DNA of 64,000 bases. Source: Arthrobacter sp042667405 (GTDB taxonomy: Bacteria; Actinomycetota; Actinomycetes; Actinomycetales; Micrococcaceae). Each line of letters opens with the position of its first letter. Position 1 is the first letter of the stretch. Below the pieces are notes generated by a model. That model was not told the origin of the DNA and made no database searches. It saw only the letters and a program-made list of their open reading frames with translations. This document shows positions 32,242-40,594 of this stretch, piece by piece. The position numbers and the translations under genes were made by a program. The DNA lies in contig NZ_JBHVAL010000012.1 of the NCBI RefSeq assembly GCF_042667405.1, forward strand, positions 70,402 through 134,401. Reading direction: 5' to 3'.

Positions 32242-34740
32242 TCATGCGGCGGGCTCCCTGACGACCATCTGCCGCAGCAGGCCGGCGCTCTGGGTGGGCG
32301 ACAGTCCGGGGAGGTAGGCGGAACCGACCGCCAGTCCGATCGAAGGCAATGCAAGAGGATCCTGATAGTACATGTACAGGGTGCGGTGCTCGGGCTGGAA
32401 GCGTGATTTGAAGGCCGCCAAGGACTTGAAGCCATACATCGGCTCCAGGGCGTTCCCCAGGAGCGCCAGGACCCGGTCCAGGGAGCTGCGGTCACCTTCG
32501 ACATTCCCGGCGCCGGCATTGGCCAAGGGAGAGCCGGAGAGGGAGATCTGCGGAACCTCTTCCTTGAAGTGCGTCACGGCGGAGGCAATGAGGAATTCCA
32601 TCACGCCTTTGAAACCCGTGGTCCGGCGCCTCATGAAGTCCAGGGTCCAACCGGAGATGCTGCCATCGCGGAACACGGGAAGCCAGCTGGTCACTCCATG
32701 GACCAAACCGTCGTCGTCCACAGCCACGCAACACAGGACTTCCGGATCCTTGAGCTCGTTCAATCCACCCAGGGTGAAGCCCATCTCCGGGAGCGCTTTG
32801 TCGGACACCCACTCTTCGGAGATTTCAGCCAACTGGGCCCTGATCCCTGGCGGCATGGCCCCGTAGTGGTACCAAAGGTCTTTGATGGAGAGCTTGTCTG
32901 CCCGGTTGAGGGCGGTCCGCACGTTCTGCCATTCCTTGCCCTTGAATGTCATGGCCTGGACATTGAGCAGCGTCTCTTCGGCGACCTCCAGCTTCCTGAA
33001 GCCGTGGGGGAGCAGCGGCCCATCAAGGCCGGAATCAGCGGAGTAGAAGCACGGGATCAAGCCCAGCGTGGAACAGTGCGACACGAACCCAACGGCTGCC
33101 TCGTCGTGATGGCTGGCGGCACCGTAGGGCCCTGCAACTGTCAGGGCTACCCCGTTGTGGACCTGGTAGGCCACGCCTGCCATCCTGTCGGGGGTGAACC
33201 AGTACTGGTTGTTGTCCCACAGCGCCATCCAGGACAGCGTGCCGCCGCCTTGGTGCAGGAGCTCGCGGGTGTGCCCCAGATCGGCTGCAGGATCGGTGGT
33301 GATCATCTTGAAGCGGCGGTAGTTGTTCAGGACCAGCACCAAAATGACGAGCCAGATGACCACCCCGCCCAGACCGTAGAGCACAGTGCTCACAAGACCC
33401 TGCGGCAGGGCAACAACGAACGGAACAGGGAAGGGGACCAGAATGTGCGTCAGCTGCCCGGCAAGGTCCCACAGGGAAGATTGGCCCGCATTGCCCTCCA
33501 GGAACCAAAACGCTGCATACAGGGCCACTGCGGTGAGTGCCAGAACCAGGGCGGCCCGGCCCAGCGTACGGTATCCGGCGTCGCTGGATTCCACCCTGAA
33601 GCGGTGTCTGTTGGCCAACAGCAGCGCCACGATGATGATGGGCGCGAGGACCGCCGGGACGACATACAGCAACAGGTAGGCCCAGTCCTCATCGCCTATG
33701 GTGACTTCCGGATCGAAGACGTACTGGACAATCGCCAGGATGGTCACCGCCACCAGGTACAGCTGGATGACCAACGTCAGGCGATAGGCGAGGCGGCGTC
33801 CACGGCGAAGGCCTTCAGCGCAAACCAACAGCAGGAGAACGGGGATCGTGGTCAGAATCGCCGCACCGAAGCTGCGGACGCCCACGACGTTTTGCAGGGC
33901 CACGCAGTTTGACTCGTTTCTGCAGGCTTCCTGTACCTCATCGACGTCAGGACTGGCTTGGAGCATCACCTCCGAAACCACCGAGAGGGGGCCGACTTCC
34001 CAGGTGCCGGTGAGTTGCGTCAGCAAGGGACCCAGAGCGAAAACGCCAACTACAGTGCCCACCAGGAACCGCGTTTCACGGAGGCTGGAGGATCGGAAGG
34101 AGCCTCCGCTTCTGTGGAATATGACAGACTGGACGGCCCATCCGGCGACGACGCCAATGACGGCGCCCGCAAGTGCCTGCAACGTCTGGGCAACACCAAC
34201 GAACAAAGCGAACATCAACGTCGCGGCAAGCAACCATGTGCGGAGGCGGCGACGCCACAGCGAATCAAGTGCCGCCGTCGAAAATCCCAACGCTGCCGCA
34301 GCACCACCGTAGGCGCCCACTGCGTACTCGCCGCCCAGGAAGCTTAGCCACTGGTCGCTGTTGTCGGTGCCGAAGGCTACCACCGCCACCAGGACCAGGG
34401 CGCTGAGGGCGGAGCCTCCAATGAAGGCCGCAAGGGCCGGCCATGGACCGATGACCCTTTCAGCTATGCCCATACCGAGCAGTATGGCCGCCGTGCAGGC
34501 CAGGTAGTCGAGAAGGGACGAAGCGAAAAACGCCGATGTGAAAACCGACCACCACGGCCCAGGCTCCACCGCCAGGCCAAGCCCCACTTGGTCCAGCATG
34601 GACTCCTCAGGGCCGTTGAGGACGCTTCCCGTAGCCAGTCCAACGACCCAGAAAACAGCCACCAAGGCGAGTGTCACAGGCAAAGTCCGCACGGCGGCCA
34701 GCCCGCGGAAGGTGCTTCGAAACCCGACGGCCGTGCTCAT
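32242..34740 (-). CDS. MprF-like protein: membrane domain plus DUF2156 aminoacyltransferase
   Basis: An 832-residue protein in two parts. Residues 1 to about 480 contain about 12 hydrophobic segments; the first six (from LPVTLALVAVFWVVGLATG) resemble a rhomboid-like fold. From about 490 comes a cytoplasmic DUF2156/GNAT-like domain: GGTLSWMALWDNNQYWFTPD, GPYGAASHHDEAAVGFVSHC, DLWYHYGAMPPGIRAQLAEI and GWTLDFMRRRTTGFKGVMEF are hallmarks of phosphatidylglycerol lysyl/alanyl transferases. These use aminoacyl-tRNA to modify phosphatidylglycerol and change surface charge. The amino acid cannot be read. It lacks a LysX-type lysyl-tRNA synthetase fusion. Paired with the downstream esterase. Confidence 0.8.
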   Translation of the reverse strand: MSTAVGFRSTFRGLAAVRTLPVTLALVAVFWVVGLATGSVLNGPEESMLDQVGLGLAVEPGPWWSVFTSAFFASSLLDYLACTAAILLGMGIAERVIGPWPALAAFIGGSALSALVLVAVVAFGTDNSDQWLSFLGGEYAVGAYGGAAAALGFSTAALDSLWRRRLRTWLLAATLMFALFVGVAQTLQALAGAVIGVVAGWAVQSVIFHRSGGSFRSSSLRETRFLVGTVVGVFALGPLLTQLTGTWEVGPLSVVSEVMLQASPDVDEVQEACRNESNCVALQNVVGVRSFGAAILTTIPVLLLLVCAEGLRRGRRLAYRLTLVIQLYLVAVTILAIVQYVFDPEVTIGDEDWAYLLLYVVPAVLAPIIIVALLLANRHRFRVESSDAGYRTLGRAALVLALTAVALYAAFWFLEGNAGQSSLWDLAGQLTHILVPFPVPFVVALPQGLVSTVLYGLGGVVIWLVILVLVLNNYRRFKMITTDPAADLGHTRELLHQGGGTLSWMALWDNNQYWFTPDRMAGVAYQVHNGVALTVAGPYGAASHHDEAAVGFVSHCSTLGLIPCFYSADSGLDGPLLPHGFRKLEVAEETLLNVQAMTFKGKEWQNVRTALNRADKLSIKDLWYHYGAMPPGIRAQLAEISEEWVSDKALPEMGFTLGGLNELKDPEVLCCVAVDDDGLVHGVTSWLPVFRDGSISGWTLDFMRRRTTGFKGVMEFLIASAVTHFKEEVPQISLSGSPLANAGAGNVEGDRSSLDRVLALLGNALEPMYGFKSLAAFKSRFQPEHRTLYMYYQDPLALPSIGLAVGSAYLPGLSPTQSAGLLRQMVVREPAA

Positions 34741-34861
34741 GTGATGTCCCCTTCACCGGTTGGCGCCGTTAAGACCGGCTGGCCACCATTCTGCCTTGCG
34801 GCGGTGCGTTAGGGGAGGGTTTGGAACGTTCGACGCCGGCGGGGCGGCTCACGCTGGCCGC

Positions 34862-35041
34862 CTAGTCCCGGTTCCAGGGCCCAGGGTTGACGCGGTAAAG
34901 AACGGCAGCTCCGATCACAGCACCGACCAACGCACCGAAAACTGCACTTCCTGCGGCACGTCCAATCAGTGCCCCGGCCACGGCGCCCAGCAGGGCCCCG
35001 AGAAAAAGGCCTCTGCCGTTGCGGTGCGGTTTCTTGCTCAT
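34862..35041 (-). CDS. Small glycine-zipper membrane protein (59 residues)
   Basis: The minus strand encodes 59 residues starting MSKKPHRNGRGLFLGALLGA and ending PGPWNRD. One or two hydrophobic stretches of GxxxG spacing (GALLGAVAGALIG, GALVGAVIGAAV) follow a basic N-terminus. Such glycine-zipper peptides are common small membrane proteins without known function. The frame is intact and fills the gap between the MprF-like gene and the MFS gene; 19 bp separate its start from the MFS stop, so it may be the second gene of an MFS operon. No strong ribosome site is visible, which limits confidence. Confidence 0.6.
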   Translation of the reverse strand: MSKKPHRNGRGLFLGALLGAVAGALIGRAAGSAVFGALVGAVIGAAVLYRVNPGPWNRD

Positions 35042-35060
35042 GGAGACAGCCTACGTGTGG

Positions 35061-36290
35061 CTAGTGGATTGACGGCACGGTGCGTGGCCGCACCACCAGC
35101 CACAGGGCAGTCATCGACCCCGTGATGCAGACCGCCATTACAGCGCCCATTGGGACAGCGGACGTGACCCCAAGCCAGCCGACCACCGGGGGAACGATGC
35201 CGGCCATCATGAACTGCGAGGCACCCAGGAGCGATGCAGCCGTTCCCGCCTGGGCTCCGTGGTTGGCCAGCGACAAAACCTGGACGCACGGGAACATGAA
35301 TCCGGTGGCGCAGATGTAGAACCACAACGGAACCAGCGTGCCCCACAACCCCACATGGAACAGGTCCAGCACGATGATGAGAACCGACATGCACACCATG
35401 AACAGGGTTGCTCCGGCCACGATCCATTGGGGAGCAATGCGCCTGATCAAGCGGGAACTGATCTGGACGCCTGCCACGATGCCCAGCGAATTGACGCCGA
35501 AGAGGACACCGTATTCCTGCGGCGAGAAACCGTAGACCTTCTGGAAGAGGAAGGTGGAGGCCGAAAGGTAGGCGAAGAGGCCGCCGAAGTTCAGGCTCCC
35601 CACCAACACCATGCCAACAAAGATCCGGTCCGTGAGGACCTTCTTGTACCGTTGCCCGACCGTCACTGTGGATGTGCCGCGCTGATCGGCCGGAAGCGTC
35701 TCCCGGATGAAGAAGATCGAGGCGACGATGACCAACAGCCCGTAGGCCGCCAGGAAGTAGAAGATACCGGGCCACGGGAAGACAAGCAGCAATTGTGACC
35801 CGATGACCGGGGCCAGAATGGGAGCAAGCCCGTTGACCAGGGACATCCGGGAGAACATGCGGACCATGGAGTAGCCATGAAAGAGGTCCCTGACCATGGC
35901 CATTGCCACCACGCCACCGCCGGCCGCGCCAATGCCCATGAGCACGCGGAAAACGGAGAGCATGCCGATATCTTGAGCCAGTGCCGCTCCCAGCGACGAG
36001 CTGATGTGAAGCGCCGTAGCCAGGATCAGGGGGAGCCTGCGGCCGACCTTGTCACTGAACGGCCCCACCACAAGCTGGCCAACTCCGAAGCCGACCGTTG
36101 TTCCGGTCAGGGTGAGCTGGATCGCTGCTTCCGAGACGTTGAAACTGGACTCAAGGGCCGGGAACGCAGGGAGGTAAAGGTCGATGGTGAAAGGCCCCAG
36201 CGCCGTCAAGGCGCCCAGGAGCAGAATGTAGACAAGCTTTTCGCGTCGGCTCAGGGAATCGCCCGGAGCAGTGGGAGGGGTCACGATCAT
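35061..36290 (-). CDS. Multidrug efflux MFS transporter, Bcr/CflA type
   Basis: A 409-residue 12-helix drug:proton antiporter. The first helix has LLGALTALGPFTIDLYLPAFP, with the membrane-embedded acidic residue and proline typical of Bcr/CflA; the loop motif GPFSDKVGRRLPL follows helix 2; RVLMGIGAAGGGVVAMAMVR is helix 4. The second six-helix half starts near TVGQRYKKVLTDRIFVG. It would export hydrophobic drugs such as chloramphenicol- or bicyclomycin-like compounds, but substrate is unknown. No regulator gene is adjacent. It reads toward the glycine-zipper gene. Confidence 0.88.
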   Translation of the reverse strand: MIVTPPTAPGDSLSRREKLVYILLLGALTALGPFTIDLYLPAFPALESSFNVSEAAIQLTLTGTTVGFGVGQLVVGPFSDKVGRRLPLILATALHISSSLGAALAQDIGMLSVFRVLMGIGAAGGGVVAMAMVRDLFHGYSMVRMFSRMSLVNGLAPILAPVIGSQLLLVFPWPGIFYFLAAYGLLVIVASIFFIRETLPADQRGTSTVTVGQRYKKVLTDRIFVGMVLVGSLNFGGLFAYLSASTFLFQKVYGFSPQEYGVLFGVNSLGIVAGVQISSRLIRRIAPQWIVAGATLFMVCMSVLIIVLDLFHVGLWGTLVPLWFYICATGFMFPCVQVLSLANHGAQAGTAASLLGASQFMMAGIVPPVVGWLGVTSAVPMGAVMAVCITGSMTALWLVVRPRTVPSIH

Positions 36291-36461
36291 CTATCCTATG
36301 GCCCAGATCATATTTATTGGTGGTATGACGGGCGCGCCACCGCGTGGCCCCGAAAGTTCAGCCGGAACCTGAATGATAGCTTTGAGGACAGGTGTCCGCA
36401 GCGGTCTTTACCGCGGCGTTCGCCCGACACGATGCCCAGAGGAAGCAGTTAGGCGGAACCC

Positions 36462-37310
36462 ATGAGTGGACGTCACACCGGCCGGACCGGTCAAGGACCA
36501 GCCATACGTACTTTGCCGAAGACCCTCAAGCTCGTTGCACGCTTGGCCCCACGGCAAATCAATGACGAGATCGCCCTTGCCAAGGTCGAACTCAAACGCA
36601 AGGCGAAACAGCTTGGCGTGGCCGGTGCCTTCTTCGGCGTCGCCCTCGTTTTTCTTGCGCTGCTGGTCATCGCGGCAGTAGTCGCAGTGATTTTGGGTTT
36701 GGCAACCATCATGCCGGGTTGGCTTGCGGCCCTCATTGTTGCGGCCTTCTTCCTCGTGGTTGCCGCCATTGCAGCCCTGATAGGTATCGCCAAGTTCAAG
36801 AAGGCCATGCCGTTGGCTCCCGAGGACACCATCCGGGGCGTCAAGCACGACCTCGGCATCGCCAAGGAGGGCTCGGCCTTCGACGAGTCGATCCTCGACC
36901 CGAATTCGCCGGCCGCCAAGGCCGCCAAGGCCGAGAAGGAAGCCGCAGCGCAGAAGGCCAAGGCTGAAAAGGCGGCGAAGGAAGCTGCCAAGGAAGCCGA
37001 CGCCGTCAAGGCGCCCACTGAAGCCGAGCTTCGCTCCCGCTTGAGGAAGCGCCGCGAGCACCTGACCGGGGTGCGGGACGAACTGGGCGAACAGCTCGAC
37101 GTCAAGAAGCAGGGCCAGGCGCTGCTGGAAAGCGCCAGCATCAGGTTCCAGGAAGGCAAGGAGTTTGCCGCCGCCAAGTTTGCCGACGTGGGCGATTCCG
37201 TTCCCGAAAGCGTCAGTGAGCGCATGGTCGCGCGCTGGAAAGACCTCGCAGCGTTCGCCGCTGCCGCCGTGGTCTTCGTGGTCGCACTCAGGAAGTTGCT
37301 GAAGAAGTAG
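36462..37310 (+). CDS. Holin-X-like membrane protein with Ala/Lys-rich coiled coil
   Basis: A 282-residue protein. After a basic N-terminus, the first half (QINDEIALAKVELKRKAKQL then two membrane segments GVALVFLALLVIAAVVAVIL and LIVAAFFLVVAAIAALIGIA) matches the actinobacterial Holin-X (phage holin superfamily III-like) domain. A highly charged region of AAKAAKAEKEAAAQKAKAEK type (about 150-185) predicts a long helix or coiled coil. The C-terminus has one more helix (AAFAAAAVVFVVALRKLLKK). No phage genes are nearby, so despite the family name this is a chromosomal envelope protein. It starts 44 bp before the CDP-alcohol phosphatidyltransferase, same strand. Confidence 0.75.
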   Translation: MSGRHTGRTGQGPAIRTLPKTLKLVARLAPRQINDEIALAKVELKRKAKQLGVAGAFFGVALVFLALLVIAAVVAVILGLATIMPGWLAALIVAAFFLVVAAIAALIGIAKFKKAMPLAPEDTIRGVKHDLGIAKEGSAFDESILDPNSPAAKAAKAEKEAAAQKAKAEKAAKEAAKEADAVKAPTEAELRSRLRKRREHLTGVRDELGEQLDVKKQGQALLESASIRFQEGKEFAAAKFADVGDSVPESVSERMVARWKDLAAFAAAAVVFVVALRKLLKK

Positions 37311-37354
37311 CAGCATCCTGCAGTACCGGAACTGAAGGCAAGGAAGGGGGACAT

Positions 37355-37978
37355 ATGAAGCTGATTGGGGCTGGATCGCACCCTGATCGACCGCAAGTCG
37401 ATCATGACCTCATCTTCACAGTCCCCAACATCCTGACTGTCCTGCGTTTCATGGGCGTGCCCCTGTTTGTCTGGTTGGTCCTGTCCGAACAGGAATATGG
37501 GTTTGCGGTCCTGGTACTGGTTGTCATGGGAAGCACCGACTGGGTGGATGGCTACATCGCACGGCGGTTCGACCAGACCTCCAAGTTGGGCAGGATCCTG
37601 GACCCGATGGCTGACCGGGCCGCCCTCCTCGCTGTCGCGTTCACCCTGGTGATTGCCGGCGTCGTGCAGTGGTGGTACCTGGCCGCCTTACTGGTGCCGG
37701 ACGCCATCCTGGCGATAGCCTCCTGGGTCTACTTCCGCGGACATCCGGACCTTCCCGTGAGCATCATTGGAAAGATCCGCACCGCGCTGTTGCTGGTGGG
37801 AACGCCACTGCTGGTCCTGTCCAAACTTCCGGTTCCCCTCACCGAGGTGTATTTCGTGGCAGCCTGGACGTTCCTGGGACTCGGCCTGGTGGGACACTGG
37901 ATCGCGGCATACAACTACTTCTGGGCCATCCTGCGTAAAGGAAAAGAATTGAAAACCGACGACGGCGGACACGGCTGA
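37355..37978 (+). CDS. CDP-alcohol phosphatidyltransferase
   Basis: A 207-residue integral membrane enzyme that moves a phosphatidyl group from CDP-diacylglycerol to an alcohol. The complete catalytic signature D-x2-D-G-x2-A-R-x8-G-x3-D-x3-D is visible: Asp62, Asp65-Gly66, Ala69-Arg70, Gly79, Asp83 and Asp87. Six hydrophobic helices follow the usual pattern. A GAAGGGGG ribosome site precedes the ATG. It could be a PgsA (glycerol-3-phosphate), cardiolipin or inositol-phosphate type enzyme; sequence alone does not settle this. Its stop overlaps the next start (TGATG). Confidence 0.9.
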   Translation: MKLIGAGSHPDRPQVDHDLIFTVPNILTVLRFMGVPLFVWLVLSEQEYGFAVLVLVVMGSTDWVDGYIARRFDQTSKLGRILDPMADRAALLAVAFTLVIAGVVQWWYLAALLVPDAILAIASWVYFRGHPDLPVSIIGKIRTALLLVGTPLLVLSKLPVPLTEVYFVAAWTFLGLGLVGHWIAAYNYFWAILRKGKELKTDDGGHG

Positions 37979-38883
37979 TGGTCTTGCTTGCGGTTTTCCT
38001 CGCAGTCATGGGAGCTTTCTTCCTCGCCATAGGGGCCCAGCGTCAGGGCAGCGCCGTAAAAGCTGACACAGGTGGCCTGGCCCTGAGTTCGAATGGCTTC
38101 CTGAGGCTGCTGCGGAATCCACGCTGGATGCTGGGGCTTTTGTTCCTTGCCCTGGGTATGGCGATGAATGCCATAGCCCTGGTGTCCGCGCCGTTGACAG
38201 TGGTACAGCCTATCGGTGCCATTGCGTTGGTCATCACCACGGTGGTCAACGCCAAGGACCAGGGGCTCAGCATCAACAGGGCCACCGTGGTGGCCATCAG
38301 TGCCTGTGTTACCGGTTCCGCGCTGTTTGTGCTGCTGGCTGTCTTCGTGACCCAGGAAAATCACCACGTCAGCGGCGAGGACGAACTGACGATTGTCCTG
38401 CTCCTGGCGCTTGCGGTAGGCATTTTTGGCACCCTGGCCGTCTTGTTCAAACACCGGATGAGCGCCTTTATTTACATTCTCGGCGCCGGTGTCCTGTTCG
38501 GCTTCGTGGCGGTGCTGACGCGCATCATCGGCAAGCACCTGCTGGATCCCAACGGCATGTTCCTGCTTAATGTGCAGTGGTACACGCTGATCGCCATCGC
38601 GGCTGCGGGCGGTCTGGGTTCATGGTTCGTGCAGAGCGCGTATTCAAGCGGTCCGCCCGACCTCGTCATCGCTGGACTGACGGTGATCGACCCCATGGTG
38701 GGCATCGCAATCGGCATCGTCATTCTTGGTGAGCTTCGTCCCGATGTCCACGCCGTCATGGCAATCGCCATGGCAGCGGCCGCTTCGCTTGCTATCGTGG
38801 GGGTTATTGCCCTGAGCCGGCACCACCCGGAAGTCACCAAGCGCAAGAAGGATGCGAAGGCGGCTGCCAACCGGAAGGCCTAG
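37978..38883 (+). CDS. DMT-family (EamA/NIPA-like) permease
   Basis: A 301-residue protein of about nine or ten helices in the drug/metabolite transporter superfamily. It starts MVLLAVFLAVMGAFFLAIGA; other landmarks are LVSAPLTVVQPIGAIALVI, VFVTQENHHVSGEDEL between helices, and YSSGPPDLVIAGLTVIDP in the second half. The pattern resembles actinobacterial DMT or magnesium-transporter NIPA-like proteins. It overlaps the phosphatidyltransferase by 1 bp, so the two are translationally coupled. Substrate unknown. Confidence 0.78.
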   Translation: MVLLAVFLAVMGAFFLAIGAQRQGSAVKADTGGLALSSNGFLRLLRNPRWMLGLLFLALGMAMNAIALVSAPLTVVQPIGAIALVITTVVNAKDQGLSINRATVVAISACVTGSALFVLLAVFVTQENHHVSGEDELTIVLLLALAVGIFGTLAVLFKHRMSAFIYILGAGVLFGFVAVLTRIIGKHLLDPNGMFLLNVQWYTLIAIAAAGGLGSWFVQSAYSSGPPDLVIAGLTVIDPMVGIAIGIVILGELRPDVHAVMAIAMAAAASLAIVGVIALSRHHPEVTKRKKDAKAAANRKA

Positions 38884-38990
38884 GGCAGATCTGTACCTTG
38901 CGCCACTGCTTTTGCAGGTGGCAAACCGGCGACACCGCAGCATTGCCACAAGCAACGCTGTCCGCACCGTGACCATCAGGAGTTCTCCAC

Positions 38991-40187
38991 GTGACCATTC
39001 CCGACACCACCAAACCCCTCACCATCCTGATTGCGGCGGACACCTACCCGCCGCACGTCAACGGTGCCGCCCAGTTCGGCTACCGCCTGGCCAAGGGGAT
39101 GACGGCACGCGGACACAACGTACACGTACTGGCCTGCCGGCAGGACAAGGGCAAGAGCTTCACGGAGTTCCGCGACGAGGCCACGGTCCATCGTTTGCGC
39201 TCCCACAGTGTGTTCACCCACGAGTACTTCCGCATCTGCTTCCCCTGGGAGATCAAGAAGGAAATCAGCCTGCTGTTCGACAAAGTGCAGCCTGACGTGG
39301 TTCACATTCAAAGCCACTACATGATTGGCGAGCACGTCCTGTACGAGGCCGTGAAGCGTGGTATTCGGGTTGTCGCCACAAACCACTTCATGCCCGAAAA
39401 CCTGAACCCGTTCCTTCCCTTCCCGCAGTGGTTCAAGGACATCGTGGGCCGTATTTCGTGGAAGGACATGGGCAAGGTGATGGGGCAGGCCGACGTCGTG
39501 ACCACGCCGACGCCCCTCGCCGCCAAGGCGATGCACCAGCACGCCTTCCTGCGCAAGGTCCTGCCGCTGTCCAACGGAATCGACTCCTCGGCCTACGAGC
39601 TCCACCCTGGTGAGGTCATCGAGCCGCACAGTGATCCGACAGTCCTGTTCGCTGGACGTTTGGCTGAAGAAAAGCATGTCGACGTACTGATAGACGCCAT
39701 AGCCAAAACCCCGCGTGCCCTGAACGTGCACCTGGAGATCGTGGGAGGCGGGGAAGTCCGCCCGGCGTTGGAAGCGCAGGTGGCCAGGCTGGGGCTAGGC
39801 GACCGTGTGAAGTTCCTGGGGCTGGCCAGCGATGAGGAACTGCGCAAGGCTTACATCCGGGCCGACATCTTCTGCATGCCCGGCACCGCCGAACTTCAGT
39901 CGCTGGTGACCTTGGAGGCCATGTCGGCATCCACCCCTGTGCTGCTTGCGGACGCCATGGCGCTGCCGCACCTGGTCCGGGAGGGTGAAAACGGATACCT
40001 CTTCACACCCAACGACAGCTCCGAACTCGCGGCCAAGATCACCAAACTGGTGCAGCTTCCCAAGGATGAACTCGAAGCCATGGGCAAGATGAGCCGCGAA
40101 ATGGTGGAGCCGCACAGCATCAACGGAACACTCCAGACTTTTGAGGACCTTTACCGGGGTGCCTCTTACGAGGACAAGGTCGTGTGA
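38991..40187 (+). CDS. Glycosyltransferase family 4 (GT-B) enzyme
   Basis: A 398-residue GT4 glycosyltransferase. The N-terminal acceptor domain starts ILIAADTYPPHVNGAAQFGY, the usual glycine-loop; VHIQSHYMIGEHVLYEAVKR and RVVATNHFMPENL resemble the mannosyltransferases MgtA and PimB. The donor domain has VLFAGRLAEEKHVDVLIDAI, VEIVGGGEVRPALE-like sequence and the E-x7-E pattern TAELQSLVTLEAMSASTPV. The start is GTG with CAGGAG 7 bp upstream. The phospholipid-synthesis genes just upstream make a glycolipid role plausible. Sugar and acceptor unknown. Confidence 0.85.
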   Translation: MTIPDTTKPLTILIAADTYPPHVNGAAQFGYRLAKGMTARGHNVHVLACRQDKGKSFTEFRDEATVHRLRSHSVFTHEYFRICFPWEIKKEISLLFDKVQPDVVHIQSHYMIGEHVLYEAVKRGIRVVATNHFMPENLNPFLPFPQWFKDIVGRISWKDMGKVMGQADVVTTPTPLAAKAMHQHAFLRKVLPLSNGIDSSAYELHPGEVIEPHSDPTVLFAGRLAEEKHVDVLIDAIAKTPRALNVHLEIVGGGEVRPALEAQVARLGLGDRVKFLGLASDEELRKAYIRADIFCMPGTAELQSLVTLEAMSASTPVLLADAMALPHLVREGENGYLFTPNDSSELAAKITKLVQLPKDELEAMGKMSREMVEPHSINGTLQTFEDLYRGASYEDKVV

Positions 40188-40262
40188 CCACAGCACTGCT
40201 CTTTAGCTATTAGTATTGCTAGAGTGCTTTGCCCTGAACGGCCGTTTTGTTCGGGGCATCAC

Positions 40263-40339
40263 GGGGCTATAGCTCAGCTGGTTAGAGCGCGGGACTCATA
40301 ATCCTAAGGTCCTCGGTTCAAGTCCGAGTAGCCCTACCA
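40263..40339 (+). tRNA. tRNA with CAT anticodon (Met or Ile2)
   Basis: A 74-nt cloverleaf plus encoded CCA (40337-40339). Acceptor stem is GGGGCTA with TAGCCCT (G1-U72 wobble), D-arm GCTCAGCTGGTTAGAGC, anticodon loop CTCATAA with CAT, and T-arm CTCGGTTCAAGTCCGAG. Lack of initiator features excludes fMet. A CAT anticodon can be elongator Met or lysidine-modified Ile2; the anticodon arm GACTCATAATC resembles Ile2 in E. coli but is not decisive. Confidence 0.9.
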
Positions 40340-40348
40340 TCACCCCGG

Positions 40349-40388
40349 AATCCCTCCCGCCGACGCATGGTCGGCTGGAGGGATTTTG
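40349..40388 (+). terminator. Terminator after the CAT tRNA
   Basis: Arms 40349-40364 and 40370-40385 pair over 16 positions with one C-T mismatch, around a 5-base loop (GCATG), and the stem ends in a TTTT stretch (40384-40387). Confidence 0.82.
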
Positions 40389-40468
40389 CGTTCCACGGTC
40401 ACTGACTTGCGTGTGTTCCCTGCTGGATGCGGTGCGAATCCACCGTTGCGGCGGGTCTCTTTCTGCGG

Positions 40469-40504
40469 TAAGTTACTGATCAGTAACTTATTACCCGCCG
40501 GTAA
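40469..40504. promoter_or_regulatory. Paired palindromic operator upstream of acyl-CoA dehydrogenase
   Basis: A perfect 22-bp palindrome at 40469-40490 (TAAGTTACTGA and its complement) is followed at once by TTACC-CGCC-GGTAA at 40491-40504. Both fit TTACY-N4-RGTAA with centres 18 bp apart, a geometry expected for two TetR-family dimers. It lies about 90 bp before the start of an acyl-CoA dehydrogenase, a common TetR target. The regulator is not in the window. Confidence 0.6.
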
Positions 40505-40594
40505 CTTGGCCGCCCCAAAGCCCCCAAGGGGGCTCACGGCGCAGTTGCCGGGCTCATGACGTGGTCGCAGGTGACCACCCTTGAAGGAGCGCAC

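Noticed and set aside
36462..37310. Prophage remnant suggested by the holin-like domain
   Set aside because: Neighbours are ordinary chromosomal genes; the Holin-X family is widespread in actinobacterial chromosomes.
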